A stretch of 64,000 nucleotides of DNA from Mesorhizobium metallidurans STM 2683 (lineage in GTDB: Bacteria > Pseudomonadota > Alphaproteobacteria > Rhizobiales > Rhizobiaceae): NCBI RefSeq assembly GCF_000350085.1, contig NZ_CAUM01000097.1, forward strand, positions 1 to 64,000, in the 5' to 3' direction. The notes under the pieces were generated by a model. That model was not told where the DNA came from and did no database searches. It saw only the letters and a list, made by a program, of their open reading frames with translations. Of the stretch, positions 8,666 through 19,530 are shown piece by piece; the first letter of the stretch is position 1, and every line of letters starts with the position of its first letter. A program made the translations under genes and the position numbers.

Positions 8666-10144
8666 TCAACTCCCCGGCGGACTTACGGACTCCAGCGTCT
8701 TGGGCGTCGTCAGCCTGCCATGACCTGAAACGGCGTTGCCGGCGTCGGGCGCCAGCCGCATGAACGTCAGCGACGCCGCCGCCGAAACCGCCGCCACGAT
8801 GAAGAAGGCGGTATGGAAATCGGTCAGCGTCAGCGGCCCGCCATGGATCGATGTCGACACTTCCAGTATACCGCCGGCCAGCGCCACGCCGAGCGCGATC
8901 GACAATTGCTGGAACACTGCCGTGATCGGCGTTGCCTTGCTGGTATCTTCGGCCGACACCTCGGCATAGGAGAGCGCGTTGACGCCAGTGAAGAACATCG
9001 AGCGGATGAAACCGCCTACCAGCAATATGGCAAGCATCAGCGCATAGGGCGTCTCCGGGGTGAAGAGGCCATAGATGGTAATCGACCCCGCCGCGATCAG
9101 CGAGCCCGAAATCAGCACCCGGCGGAACCCGGCTACCCTGAATATCAGCGCGGTGACGAATTTCATGCCGATGGCGCCGATCGCCGAGACGAAGGTGATC
9201 GTACCCGACTGGAACGGTGTCAGCCCGAAGCCGATCTGGAACATCAGCGGGAGCAAGAACGGCACCGCGCCGATACCGATGCGAAACAGCGAGCCGCCAA
9301 GCACCGAGGAGCGGAACACCTGGTTGCGGAACAGCTCCAGCGCAAGCAGCGGATTTGCGGCGCGCCGGGCGTGGAGGAGGTAAAGCGCACCCGATACCAG
9401 GCCGACGGCCACGGTCATGAAGCCGGCCATCGGCGGCAAGGCGGGCAGGCTGACCACGGAAAGACCGAAGACGACGCCCGATGCCGCAAGCCCCGTCAGC
9501 ACGAAACCGGTGAAATCGAGCGGCGGGGTCTCTGTCGCGTCGGTGTCCGGCAGGAAGCGGGTGGCGAGCCAGATGCCCATCAGGCCGATCGGCACGTTGA
9601 TCAGGAAGATCCAGTGCCAGGTGAAATAGGTGGTGATGAAGCCGCCGACCGGCGGCCCGACGAGTGGCCCGACCAGCGCCGGCACGGTCAGCCAGGACAT
9701 CGCGGCGACGAGTTCGCTCTTGGGCGTGGCGCGCACCAGCACCAGGCGTCCCACAGGCGTCATCATGGCGCCGCCAATGCCTTGCAGGAAGCGCGACACC
9801 ACGAAGGCCGGCAGCGAATTGGAGAAGGCACATGCCACCGAACCGACGATGAAGACGGCGATTGCGGCGCGAAACACATTCTTGGCGCCGAAGCGGTCGG
9901 CCATCCAGCCGCTGATCGGAATGAAGATCGCCAGCGACACCAGATAGGCAGTCAGCGCCAGCTTCAACGCGATCGGGCTGGTGTGGATGTCGACGGCAAT
10001 CGCCGGCAGCGATGTCGCTATCACGGTCGAATCCATGTTTTCCATGAAAAGTGCGACCGCCAGGATAAGCGGGATAATGCGGTTCAAGGGAACGCCCTGA
10101 TTTGTCTTCGCGATTCTCTGCCCAGCTTGGGGGCGAGCCGGCAT
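8666..10144 (-). CDS. DHA2-type MFS drug exporter
   Basis: The product is a 492-residue polytopic protein with about fourteen membrane segments. The first helix carries FMENMDSTVIATSLPAIA, which is the DHA2 (EmrB/QacA) motif D1. Motif A is GWMADRFGAKNVF, and motif C is SWLTVPALVGPLVGPPVGG. The family exports drugs and other amphiphiles by proton antiport; the substrate is unknown. The annotated ATG adds about 20 residues before the first helix, and an in-frame TTG at the LNRIIPL position is another possible start. No membrane-fusion partner (EmrA) is adjacent. Confidence 0.9.
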   Translation of the reverse strand: MPARPQAGQRIAKTNQGVPLNRIIPLILAVALFMENMDSTVIATSLPAIAVDIHTSPIALKLALTAYLVSLAIFIPISGWMADRFGAKNVFRAAIAVFIVGSVACAFSNSLPAFVVSRFLQGIGGAMMTPVGRLVLVRATPKSELVAAMSWLTVPALVGPLVGPPVGGFITTYFTWHWIFLINVPIGLMGIWLATRFLPDTDATETPPLDFTGFVLTGLAASGVVFGLSVVSLPALPPMAGFMTVAVGLVSGALYLLHARRAANPLLALELFRNQVFRSSVLGGSLFRIGIGAVPFLLPLMFQIGFGLTPFQSGTITFVSAIGAIGMKFVTALIFRVAGFRRVLISGSLIAAGSITIYGLFTPETPYALMLAILLVGGFIRSMFFTGVNALSYAEVSAEDTSKATPITAVFQQLSIALGVALAGGILEVSTSIHGGPLTLTDFHTAFFIVAAVSAAASLTFMRLAPDAGNAVSGHGRLTTPKTLESVSPPGS

Positions 10145-10315
10145 GACGGGCGGTTATCACGCCTCGGCTCGGATGTCGCATTAAATTGCTGTTACTTTTG
10201 TGCGACCGCTACCCTTGGTGGCGGCTATCAGGCCAAACCCCATAGTTTGCGGCCGCATGCAATCATCGGCTTTTCATCGGCCACGGGACGTGTTACGAGC
10301 CAGCGCCAATCCTGA

Positions 10316-11884
<1,569 letters not shown>

Positions 11885-11915
11885 TCAGAATGCCGTCGGG
11901 CGGAGCCTGACGGCG

Positions 11916-12455
11916 ATGATCCTGCGACTGTCGCGCCACGCCGCGGCGCTGTGTTTTGCATCCGCGGCGGTTTTCATCGCCATGACGGCGATGGAATTTC
12001 TCTATTTCCGCAGCCTCAGTGGCGGACTGCCGTCGCTCGACATGCGCTTTGCCGGTTTCACGCCGGACGAGGGCATGGCCTGGCTGACGGCACTTGGCCG
12101 GCGCGGCGGCGAGATCATCCTGGTCTGGCATTATCTGACCTTCGACCTTTTATTCCCGGCATTGCTGTCGGTGACCATGGTCAGCCTGATCCTCGCCACC
12201 GGACGGCGGCTGAAGAATTTCCGGGCAATGCCGGCGCAACTGCAGTCCCTGCTTGCGGTTGTTCTGGTGCTGCCATACACGCTTGCCGACTATGCACAGA
12301 ACATAGCAGTGGCGCGGCTGCTGTCGGATTTCCTGTCGGCCAATCCGGATTCGCTGTCTTTCGCTTCGGCGCTGACCGTCACAAAATTCGCGCTTCTGGC
12401 GATTCCCTTGGCGGTCATTGCGGTTTTCTACCTGGCGGGCCAGAAACGGCTTTGA
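11916..12455 (+). CDS. Hypothetical four-helix membrane protein
   Basis: From ATG 11916 (MILRLSRHAAAL) this encodes 179 residues with about four hydrophobic segments at roughly 8-30, 68-95, 105-130 and 150-172. I do not recognise a named family. An earlier in-frame ATG overlaps the end of guaB and would add a non-hydrophobic stretch, so the internal start is preferred. It follows guaB by 31 bases and precedes a MAPEG-family gene by 28, so a small membrane-protein operon behind guaB is plausible. Confidence 0.6.
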   Translation: MILRLSRHAAALCFASAAVFIAMTAMEFLYFRSLSGGLPSLDMRFAGFTPDEGMAWLTALGRRGGEIILVWHYLTFDLLFPALLSVTMVSLILATGRRLKNFRAMPAQLQSLLAVVLVLPYTLADYAQNIAVARLLSDFLSANPDSLSFASALTVTKFALLAIPLAVIAVFYLAGQKRL

Positions 12456-12483
12456 GTCAGGATGAAAAGGGCGGAGGGGCCTC

Positions 12484-12903
12484 TTGAACCAGACCGCGAT
12501 CTTCTGGCCTGTTCTGGCGCAAGTGCTTCTGGTCTACATCGTCTATCTCGTGATGGGCCGCCGCAGATACGGCGCGGTGAAGTCAGGCGAGGCCAAGGCC
12601 GGCCAGTTCAAGACCCGCTCGACCGAGCCGGCATCCAGCGTCACCGTCGCCAACAATTTGAGCAACCAGTTCGAACTGCCGGTGCTCTTCTACGTCCTGT
12701 GCCTGGCGCTGCACGAGACCAACGGCGTCAACTACCTGACGCTGGCCTTGATGTGGATTTTCGTGATTTCGCGCTGCGCCCACGCCTGGGTCCACCTCAC
12801 CAGCAACAATCTGCGCCTCCGCAGCCGTATTTTCTTCTTCGGCGCGGTGGTTCTCTTGCTCGCCTGGATATGGTTCGCGCTTCACCTGCTGACGGTCGTC
12901 TGA
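12484..12903 (+). CDS. MAPEG family membrane protein
   Basis: This 139-residue protein has four hydrophobic segments and family motifs: VANNLSNQFELPVLFYVLCLAL around residues 55-76, corresponding to the conserved N-x-x-E-x-P helix of MAPEG proteins, and SRCAHAWVHLTSNN. Eukaryotic MAPEG members conjugate glutathione to lipophiles; bacterial members are mostly uncharacterised. The start is a TTG or ATG region directly after GGAGGGGCC at 12473-12481. It is convergent with rnd, leaving 11 bases between stops. Confidence 0.85.
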   Translation: MNQTAIFWPVLAQVLLVYIVYLVMGRRRYGAVKSGEAKAGQFKTRSTEPASSVTVANNLSNQFELPVLFYVLCLALHETNGVNYLTLALMWIFVISRCAHAWVHLTSNNLRLRSRIFFFGAVVLLLAWIWFALHLLTVV

Positions 12904-12914
12904 ACGAGCCCAGC

Positions 12915-14066
12915 CTAGAGGTCGAACACCGCGATCCTGCGCTTGTCGAACTTGATGCCGATCTCGCCGCGCACCAGCTTCAGCGCCGCCTCGCCAAACA
13001 CGGCGCGCCGCCAGCCTTGCAAGGCCGGCACGTCGGCAGCCTCGCCATCGGCGGCGATACGGTCGATGTCGTCGCTGGAGGCCAGCACCTTCGAGGCGAC
13101 GCCCTCCTTTTCGGCGACGATCCGCAAAAGCACTTTCAGCAATTCCGCCGCGGCATTGGAACCCTCGGGTGGCTGAAAACTCTTCGGCAGCTTCGGCATG
13201 TCTTCCCTGGGCAAGGCAAGCGCGCTGTTCACCGCGCCAAGCAGCGCCGTCGCCGTCGCCGACCGCTCCCAGCCCTTCGGCGTGGTGCGCAGCTTGCCGA
13301 GCGCTGCCGCATCGCGTGGCGCCTGTTGCGCGATCTCGTAGATGGCGTCGTCCTTGAGCACCCGGCCGCGTGGCACATCGCGTTCGCGCGCTTCCCGCTC
13401 GCGCCAGGCCGCCACCGCCTGCACGATCACCAGCTCCTGCGGCTTGCGCAGCCGCATCTTGAGCCGCTTCCAGGCATCCTCCGGATGCGGGTCGTAGGTC
13501 TCGCGCGAGGTCAGCACCTCCATTTCCTCGTTCAGCCAATGAGCGCGGTTTTCCCGCTCAAGCTCGGCGCTGAGATGCTGGTAGACCTCGATCAGATGGG
13601 TGACGTCGGCAAGCGCGTAGTCGAGCTGCTTGTCGGAAAGCGGGCGGTGGCGCCAGTCGGTGAAACGCGAGGATTTGTCGAGCCGCGCCCCGGTGACCCG
13701 CTGCACCAGCTGGTCGTAAGAGACGCTGTCGCCAAAGCCGCAGACCATCGCCGCCACCTGGGTGTCGAACACCGGATGCGGCACCAGATCGCCGAGATGG
13801 ACGATGATTTCGATGTCCTGGCGCGCCGCATGGAAGACTTTGACGACCGTCTCGTTGGCCATCAGCCTGAAGAATGGCTTGAGGTCGATGTCCGGCGACA
13901 GCGGGTCGATCAGCGCGGTCACGCCGGGCGCCGCCATCTGGATCAGGCACAGGATCGGCCAGAAGGTCGTTTCGCGGATGAATTCGGTGTCGACGGTGAC
14001 GAAATCCGACTTTTCGAACGCGGCAAGAACGATTTCGAGTTCTTTTTGGGTGGTGATGACGTGCAT
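12915..14066 (-). CDS. rnd: Ribonuclease D
   Basis: This is a DEDD-type 3'-5' exoribonuclease that trims tRNA and other structured RNA ends. From the ATG at 14066 (MHVITTQKEL) it has 383 residues. The DEDD signature is visible as VTVDTEFIRETTFWP (Asp26, Glu28), VKVFHAARQDIEII, and the later DYALADVTHL motif, followed by HRDC-type helices. An in-frame ATG at 14126 would add 20 residues and overlap the next gene by 4 bases; the internal start fits the family's usual N-terminus. The MFS gene upstream on the same strand ends 57 bases away. Confidence 0.92.
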   Translation of the reverse strand: MHVITTQKELEIVLAAFEKSDFVTVDTEFIRETTFWPILCLIQMAAPGVTALIDPLSPDIDLKPFFRLMANETVVKVFHAARQDIEIIVHLGDLVPHPVFDTQVAAMVCGFGDSVSYDQLVQRVTGARLDKSSRFTDWRHRPLSDKQLDYALADVTHLIEVYQHLSAELERENRAHWLNEEMEVLTSRETYDPHPEDAWKRLKMRLRKPQELVIVQAVAAWREREARERDVPRGRVLKDDAIYEIAQQAPRDAAALGKLRTTPKGWERSATATALLGAVNSALALPREDMPKLPKSFQPPEGSNAAAELLKVLLRIVAEKEGVASKVLASSDDIDRIAADGEAADVPALQGWRRAVFGEAALKLVRGEIGIKFDKRRIAVFDL

Positions 14067-14122
14067 CAAATCGCTTTTGGCAAAGGTAAGGTCTCCTTCA
14101 ATTTCAGCCGCGCGGGCTTTCG

Positions 14123-15367
14123 TCAAGGGTCAGCCGACCCGTCGGAATCGCCATTGCGCCTGGCCAGCCGGGCGAAAACCGTCGAGGTGCGCAAAAGCGC
14201 CGTGAAACGGCTGCGATGGCCCGCCGGCACGCCGGATCGCACCTGCATCCGATAGAGGATGACGACGATGAATATCATGTAGACGACAGCGCAGAACACG
14301 AACAGGGCGCTTGGGCCGAAATATTGCATCGCCGTCGACGCGGCGAACGGGCCGCCGATGGCGCCGAAGGAATAGAACAGCATCAGTGCCGCATTGATCA
14401 GCACGAACTCGCCCTTGTCGGCACGGTCGTTGGAATGCGCCGCCGACAGCGAGTAGAGCGGCATGGCGAAGCAGCCGAAGATGAAGACGATCAGGAAGTT
14501 GAGGAACGGGTTGCTCCCCGCCAAGAACCCCAGCGCAAGTGCGGCAAACATTGCGCAGCACGTTGTCACCAACAGCACCGAGCGCCGGTCCCAGCGGTCG
14601 GAAAGATAGCCGAGCGGGTACTGGATGATGGCGCCGCCGAAGATGCCGACGCTGACGAAGGTGACGACGTCGGCGACCGACATGCCGATCTGCTCGGCAT
14701 AGACCGGCGACAGCGTGCGGAAGGCGCTGTTGGTGACGCCGACGGCGATGCAGCCGAAGCAGCCGAGCGGCGAAATCCGCCAGACGCGTGCCAGGTCGAG
14801 CTTGACGTTTTCGGGAGGGGCCGGATTGGAGCGGTCGCCGAGCGACACCGGCACGAGCGAGAGCGTGATCATGATCGACATGATGGCGAAGATGGCGAAG
14901 CCGCCGGCGCCGAAGATCGGAATCAGGAACTGCGCGCCCGTCACTGAACCGATGTCGACCATCCGGTAGATGGCAAGCACGCGTGCGCGATCCTTGTTGG
15001 CGACCCCGGAATTGAGCCAGGCTTCCATGATGGTGAACAGGCCGGCAAAGCAGAAGCCGCCGGCAAAGCGCACCGCGCACCACATGACAGGATCGATGAC
15101 CAGCACCAGGAGCAGCGTGCCGGCCGACGCGATCGCCGCCAGCGCCGAAAAGGCGCGGACATGGCCGACCGCCTTCATGATGCGGGTGACGGCGAGGCAG
15201 CCGAGAAGGAAGCCGGCGAAGTAGAACGTGCCCATCAGGCCGATGGTCGAGGCGGGAAACCCTTCCTGCGCGCCGCGCAGCGCGATCAGCGTGCTCTGCA
15301 GGCCATTGCCGCCCAGCAGGATGCCGGCGGCAATGAGAAGCGGGATCAGCGGGCGGATGGAGGACAT
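14123..15367 (-). CDS. MFS transporter, YcaD-like
   Basis: From ATG 15367 (MSSIRPLIPLLIAAG) this encodes 414 residues with twelve membrane segments and a central cytoplasmic loop at about residues 185-205. Features resembling the YcaD/MFS subgroup include GLQSTLIALRGAQEGF near the N-terminus, RFAGGFCFAGLFTIMEAWLN and YPLGYLSDRWDRRSVL (motif A-like). The substrate is unknown. An ATG four codons upstream is equally possible. It reads towards rnd on the same strand. Confidence 0.85.
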   Translation of the reverse strand: MSSIRPLIPLLIAAGILLGGNGLQSTLIALRGAQEGFPASTIGLMGTFYFAGFLLGCLAVTRIMKAVGHVRAFSALAAIASAGTLLLVLVIDPVMWCAVRFAGGFCFAGLFTIMEAWLNSGVANKDRARVLAIYRMVDIGSVTGAQFLIPIFGAGGFAIFAIMSIMITLSLVPVSLGDRSNPAPPENVKLDLARVWRISPLGCFGCIAVGVTNSAFRTLSPVYAEQIGMSVADVVTFVSVGIFGGAIIQYPLGYLSDRWDRRSVLLVTTCCAMFAALALGFLAGSNPFLNFLIVFIFGCFAMPLYSLSAAHSNDRADKGEFVLINAALMLFYSFGAIGGPFAASTAMQYFGPSALFVFCAVVYMIFIVVILYRMQVRSGVPAGHRSRFTALLRTSTVFARLARRNGDSDGSADP

Positions 15368-15499
15368 GAAGGAAGGCAATCACATGTTGGTGATCCTTAT
15401 TGAACCATCGCTCCCTTCAACGCCAGCGGCAATTGGCCGTGGGCCATCCTCGCCATAGAGACTGAAGCTCCCTGATAGCCTCGCGCCCGCGAACCGTTG

Positions 15500-15976
15500 C
15501 TAAAGCGGAATTGGTCCATTCGTTTTAACGTTTTCCATCGAAACGCAGGTCCGGAAGCTTTTGACGTTCCCGCCTTCGAAGAAGAGTTCGCGCGTCATTT
15601 CATTATATTCGGCCATGTCCTTGACGTTGACGATCAGGATGAAATCCATTTCCCCGGTCACATAGTAGCACTGCTGCACCTGCCTGCTCCGCAGGAACCG
15701 ATCCTTCATGGCGTCCAACAGATCCAGACGCTCATTCTCGGTCGTCACGTGAACGATGATCGTCAGCGGGCGTGCGACGGCCGTTTCATTCACGATCGCG
15801 ATGTCTTTTCTGATGACACCGCTTTCGCGAAGCTGTTGAAGCCGCCTGGCCACTGCCGGAGGCGAAAGTCCGATGCGTTCCGCAATTACCCGCTGCGGCA
15901 TCATGTTATCGACCTGAACCAACTGGAGAATCTTGAGATCGAAATTGTCGATCGTGACTGCAGGCCGCTTCTTCAT
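15500..15976 (-). CDS. Lrp/AsnC family transcriptional regulator
   Basis: From ATG 15976 (MKKRPAVTIDNFD) the protein has 158 residues. The N-terminal helix-turn-helix is MPQRVIAERIGLSPPAVARRLQQLRESGVI at about residues 25-55, and the C-terminal part is a RAM ligand-binding domain ending with a SMENVK-containing strand. Lrp-type regulators sense amino acids. The gene is divergent from diaminopropionate ammonia-lyase with 113 bases between, so it is the likely local regulator of the downstream amino-acid cassette. A longer in-frame start at 16018 would extend into the promoter region and is less likely. Confidence 0.92.
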   Translation of the reverse strand: MKKRPAVTIDNFDLKILQLVQVDNMMPQRVIAERIGLSPPAVARRLQQLRESGVIRKDIAIVNETAVARPLTIIVHVTTENERLDLLDAMKDRFLRSRQVQQCYYVTGEMDFILIVNVKDMAEYNEMTRELFFEGGNVKSFRTCVSMENVKTNGPIPL

Positions 15977-15994
15977 TGCGCTTCTCCATATCGA

Positions 15995-16014
15995 GCAATT
16001 CGCAAAAAAATTGC
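15995..16014. promoter_or_regulatory. Inverted repeat, candidate Lrp-type operator
   Basis: GCAATT at 15995-16000 and AATTGC at 16009-16014 form an inverted repeat around an A-rich centre, 19 bases upstream of the regulator start and 76 bases upstream of the ammonia-lyase start. AT-rich dyads of this type are usual Lrp/AsnC binding sites. No binding evidence is available. Confidence 0.4.
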
Positions 16015-16089
16015 ACATCTATACGTGATAGAGAGCACAAATAAAGTTGGGATTGGAATATTCTCTCAAAAATTAGACGAGAGAGTTCC

Positions 16090-17319
16090 ATGCCATTGCA
16101 TTTCCACAAAGCCGCGGATCGTCAGATGAACGAGGCAGACAGGCGCACCATGGGTGTTGATGCCCCTGATATCGTGCGACCATTTCTTTCTCTCTGGGGC
16201 CGCACCGAAACACCTCCTCTAATTTCACTTCCCGAGCTGGCAAAGCACACCGGGACCGGACACGTCCTGCTCAAGGACGAAGGACAGCGATTGAATCAGG
16301 GCAGCTTCAAGGCCCTTGGTGGCGCGTACGCCGTGATGGCAATCTTCAAGTCCATGCTGGAAGAACACCTGGGGAGTGAAGTGGGAATTGCGCAACTCAC
16401 CTCTCCAACCGCAAGAGAATTCGCCAGATCGATGACGTTCTGCTGCGCAACGGACGGCAATCATGGGAAGTCGGTGGCCGCAGGCGCGCGACTGCTCGGT
16501 TGCAGGGCGGTGATCTTCGTCCATGGAGGGGTAACGGCCGCGAGGGCTGCCGCCATTGGCGCTGATGAAGTCATCCGGGTTGAAGGAAACTATGACCACT
16601 CAGTCGCGGAAGCGGAAAGAATAAGTGCCGAGCGCAAATGGATCCTGGTGTCGGACACGTCATGGCCGGGCTACGAGACAATCCCGAGTCTGGTAGCGCA
16701 AGGATACACTGTACTCGCGGACGAAGCGCTGCAACAGTTTGCGCTGCAGGGACTTCAACCACCCACCCATGCCTTCCTTCAGGCGGGTGTCGGTGGTTTT
16801 GCCAGCAGCGTTTCGGGGCATCTTTCCGAAGCCCTGGGGCGGGACAATATCACCACGATTATCGTCGAACCTGACCGCGCTGCATGCCTTTTCGAGACAG
16901 CCAGAGCGGGCGAACTGCGCTCCTTCACACCAACCCAACCAACCATCATGGCGATGCTGGAGTGCTATAAGCCATCGCTTGTTGCATGGCGGATTCTCCA
17001 AAGGACGGCGGATGCTTTCATGACCGTTTCCGAAGAGGACGCAAAGAACGCGATGCGTTCGCTCGCCTTTCGTGGTCAGCGCCGACAAGGGATTGTGGCT
17101 GGTGAAAGCGGTGCGGCCGGGCTGGCCGGGCTTCAGGTGCTGAGCCGAGATGCAAACGCCCGCGCGATCTTGAAGCTGGACGAGCATAGCCGCGTGCTTC
17201 TCGTCAACACAGAGACTGCCACCGACCCGGCTTCCTACGAGGAGATTGTCGGAGCGTCGCCTCAGTCGATATCCGGCGTTCTTGCCCGGAAAGGCACGCC
17301 GACCGCCCAGGTTCAATAA
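16090..17319 (+). CDS. dpaL: Diaminopropionate ammonia-lyase
   Basis: DpaL is a PLP enzyme that converts 2,3-diaminopropionate to pyruvate and two ammonia molecules. The 409-residue protein has the PLP-lysine motif NQGSFKALGGAYA (Lys74), the phosphate/cofactor motif CCATDGNHGKSVAAGA, and GESGAAGLAGL near residue 340. These features and the FLSLWGRTETPPL start match the YgeX family rather than threonine dehydratase. It heads a same-strand run with an M24 peptidase, transporter genes and an M20 hydrolase, suggesting that diaminopropionate is released from a larger imported compound. Confidence 0.9.
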   Translation: MPLHFHKAADRQMNEADRRTMGVDAPDIVRPFLSLWGRTETPPLISLPELAKHTGTGHVLLKDEGQRLNQGSFKALGGAYAVMAIFKSMLEEHLGSEVGIAQLTSPTAREFARSMTFCCATDGNHGKSVAAGARLLGCRAVIFVHGGVTAARAAAIGADEVIRVEGNYDHSVAEAERISAERKWILVSDTSWPGYETIPSLVAQGYTVLADEALQQFALQGLQPPTHAFLQAGVGGFASSVSGHLSEALGRDNITTIIVEPDRAACLFETARAGELRSFTPTQPTIMAMLECYKPSLVAWRILQRTADAFMTVSEEDAKNAMRSLAFRGQRRQGIVAGESGAAGLAGLQVLSRDANARAILKLDEHSRVLLVNTETATDPASYEEIVGASPQSISGVLARKGTPTAQVQ

Positions 17320-17377
17320 AGGGATCAAAACCAACAATGCCCTCTGCGCAGAACGCACAATTTTGAAGGGACAACAC

Positions 17378-18553
17378 ATGCAAAACCAACTGATTATTCC
17401 GCGGAGGGGCTTCTCATCCTCGGAATTCGAGGCGCGTGTGGCCCGGGCCCAAAGGATCATGAGCGCTCACGGATTTGACGCGCTCCTCGTCTCCGCGCCG
17501 CCGAATGTTCGATATTTTACCGGATTTGACACTCAGTTCTGGGAAAGCCCGACGAGGCCGTGGTTCGTCATCGTTCCTTTGGCTGGAGAACCGATCGCCG
17601 TTATCCCGGAGATCGGCGCACCTGAAATGGCCCTGACGTGGATGAAGGACATACGCACTTGGCCTGCCCCAGTTCCAGAGGACGACGGCCTTTCACTTCT
17701 CAAATCAACCCTGGACAGCCTGCCGAAACGCTTCGGGAGGATCGGTGCGGAAATGGGCCGGGAAATGGCGCTGCGCATGCCTGTCTCCGAGTTCCTCAGG
17801 TTGCGCGAAATCCTCGGTTCCCCTGTCGAAGACGGATCGCCATGCCTTTGGGAAATCCGCATGGTGAAGACCGCTGCCGAAATCGAACACATCAACTACA
17901 TCTGCCAGATAGCGAGTGACGCCTACGAAGCGTTGCCGGCGCAGATATCCATTGGCGAGAGCGAACGCGAGGTCGCCCGCAAGTTGCGCATCGACATCGC
18001 TCGCCGCGGGGCGGATTCGACACCGTTCCTACCCGCGATTTCCGGTCCCGGAGGCGTCCAGCAGATCGTTTGCGGACCGCACGATCGTATTCTGGAGACA
18101 GGCGACATTCTGTTCATTGATACCGGATCGACATTCGACGGCTACTTCTGTGACTTCGACCGCAACTACGCCGTCGGGAGCGTCTCCGATGATGCGCACA
18201 GGGTGCACGAGGCGCTGTGGCTTGCGACGGAAGCAGGAATCAAGGCTGCCGTTCCCGGCGCCGCTACGGATGACGTTTTCCGCGCTATGTCGAAGTTAAT
18301 CGAGGACGCCGGCGCGATCGGAAACAATGTCGGCCGCCTCGGTCACGGACTTGGCCTTCAACTGACCGAGCCGCCGTCACATCGGCTCGGCGATAGCACC
18401 GTAATCCTGGAGAACATGGTCCTGACTATCGAGCCCGGAATGGAATATGCGCCGGGCAAGATGATCGTCCATGAGGAAAACATCGCAATCACCAGAGACG
18501 GTGCACGCCTGCTGACGAAAAGAGCACCGCGCGAACTGCCAGTAATTCGCTGA
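17378..18553 (+). CDS. M24 family metallopeptidase (Xaa-Pro dipeptidase/creatinase type)
   Basis: The start ATG 17378 follows GAAGGGACAAC and gives 391 residues: a creatinase-like N-terminal domain (ALLVSAPPNVRYFTGFDTQFW) and a pita-bread catalytic domain from about residue 165. The dinuclear metal ligands are in DILFIDTGSTFDGYFCDFD (two Asp), GHGLGLQLTEPPSH (His), LTIEPGMEY (Glu) and HEENIAI (Glu). The family includes aminopeptidase P, prolidase, creatinase and ectoine hydrolase; the substrate here is unknown. It lies 58 bases after dpaL in the same orientation. Confidence 0.88.
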   Translation: MQNQLIIPRRGFSSSEFEARVARAQRIMSAHGFDALLVSAPPNVRYFTGFDTQFWESPTRPWFVIVPLAGEPIAVIPEIGAPEMALTWMKDIRTWPAPVPEDDGLSLLKSTLDSLPKRFGRIGAEMGREMALRMPVSEFLRLREILGSPVEDGSPCLWEIRMVKTAAEIEHINYICQIASDAYEALPAQISIGESEREVARKLRIDIARRGADSTPFLPAISGPGGVQQIVCGPHDRILETGDILFIDTGSTFDGYFCDFDRNYAVGSVSDDAHRVHEALWLATEAGIKAAVPGAATDDVFRAMSKLIEDAGAIGNNVGRLGHGLGLQLTEPPSHRLGDSTVILENMVLTIEPGMEYAPGKMIVHEENIAITRDGARLLTKRAPRELPVIR

Positions 18554-18620
18554 GGACGAATGGGAGGAGAACCATCCATCTGAGGCAGATAGTCTGTCTC
18601 ATAATTAAGGGGAATAAAAG

Positions 18621-19463
18621 ATGAAGCTTAATATCAAAGCCGCAACTGCCACCAAATCAAGCGTGGCGGCGACAATTCTTGCGCTCACGCTGGTTACCGC
18701 GGGAGTTGCCCATTCGGAAGACGTCGGCACAATCACTGCTGGCAAGCTTCTTGTTGGGTCCGATCAGGTCTATCCGCCCTATGACTATCTGGAGAACGGA
18801 GTCACCAGGGGCTTGGATGCAGACGTCATGGCTGTGATCGCACCCAAGCTCGGGCTTGAGGTCCAGTTTGTCGACACCCGCTTTGCCAATCTCATCGGAG
18901 GACTTCAAGCCAACAAGTACGACGTCATTGCGTCTGCTCTTTATGTGACCGCTGCCCGCGCCAAGGTGGTGGACTACATTCCGTACGCCAAGACCGGAGG
19001 ATCCTTGATGGTGCGCAGCGACGACGATTTCGCGCCGAAGAAACCGGAGGATCTGTGCGGCAAACGAGTGGCGAACCTCAAAGGCGCGGCATGGGTTCCG
19101 GAACTTCAGAAAACGTCGGATAAAAGCTGCGCTTCCAATCCCATAGACGTCAAGGAATTCGCCACGTCTGCCGAAGCAGCACAGGCCCTCCTGTCTCGCG
19201 GTGCAGACGTCGTTTTCGACGACGCTGGTGTTTCGAAGGCCGCCGTCGTTGCAACGGGCGATCGGCTGAAAATCACATCCACCGAGTAACTGTTTCCTGT
19301 CGTGATGGGTATTGCCGTCAAGAAGGGTAACACAGAGCTGTTGGATCGACTGAAGAACGAGCTGCAGGCGCTGGTCGCATCGAAGGAATATGATGCGATC
19401 CTCGCGAAATATAACCTGGCGCTGCCTTCTGAGGAAGAAATCGCCAAGTCACTCTCCGAGTAA
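18621..19463 (+). pseudogene. Amino acid ABC transporter substrate-binding protein interrupted by an in-frame stop
   Basis: The family-3 periplasmic binding protein (SBP_bac_3) begins at ATG 18621 after AAGGGGAATAAAAG. It has a signal peptide (to about residue 31, ending AGVAHSE) and typical motifs GTITAGKLLVGSDQVYPPYDYLENG and LGLEVQFVDTRFANLIGGLQANKYD. A TAA at 19287-19289 interrupts codon 223. The same frame stays open afterwards and encodes LFPVVMGIAVKKGNTELLD followed by a normal family C-terminus to the TAA at 19461-19463. One base change therefore truncates an otherwise intact 280-residue protein. It may be a real nonsense mutation or a sequence error. Confidence 0.85.
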
Positions 19464-19530
19464 ACTAGCAAGCGCGCGCAAGCGTAACCCACCAGGGCTA
19501 CGCTTGTTGGCAGCACCGGAAACGAAAATA

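Noticed and set aside
8813..10315. Plus-strand open frame of 500 codons opposite the DHA2 exporter
   Set aside because: Extremely His/Arg/Gln-rich with no motif; the minus strand gives a normal fourteen-helix transporter.
12462..14255. Plus-strand open frame of 597 codons across rnd
   Set aside because: It is the complement of the rnd and MAPEG region, composed of Arg/His/Asp-rich low-complexity sequence without family motifs, while the opposite strand carries all RNase D motifs.
19287..19289. Recoding (programmed readthrough) as explanation for the stop
   Set aside because: No structural or sequence signal for recoding is visible near the TAA; a nonsense mutation or sequence error is simpler.
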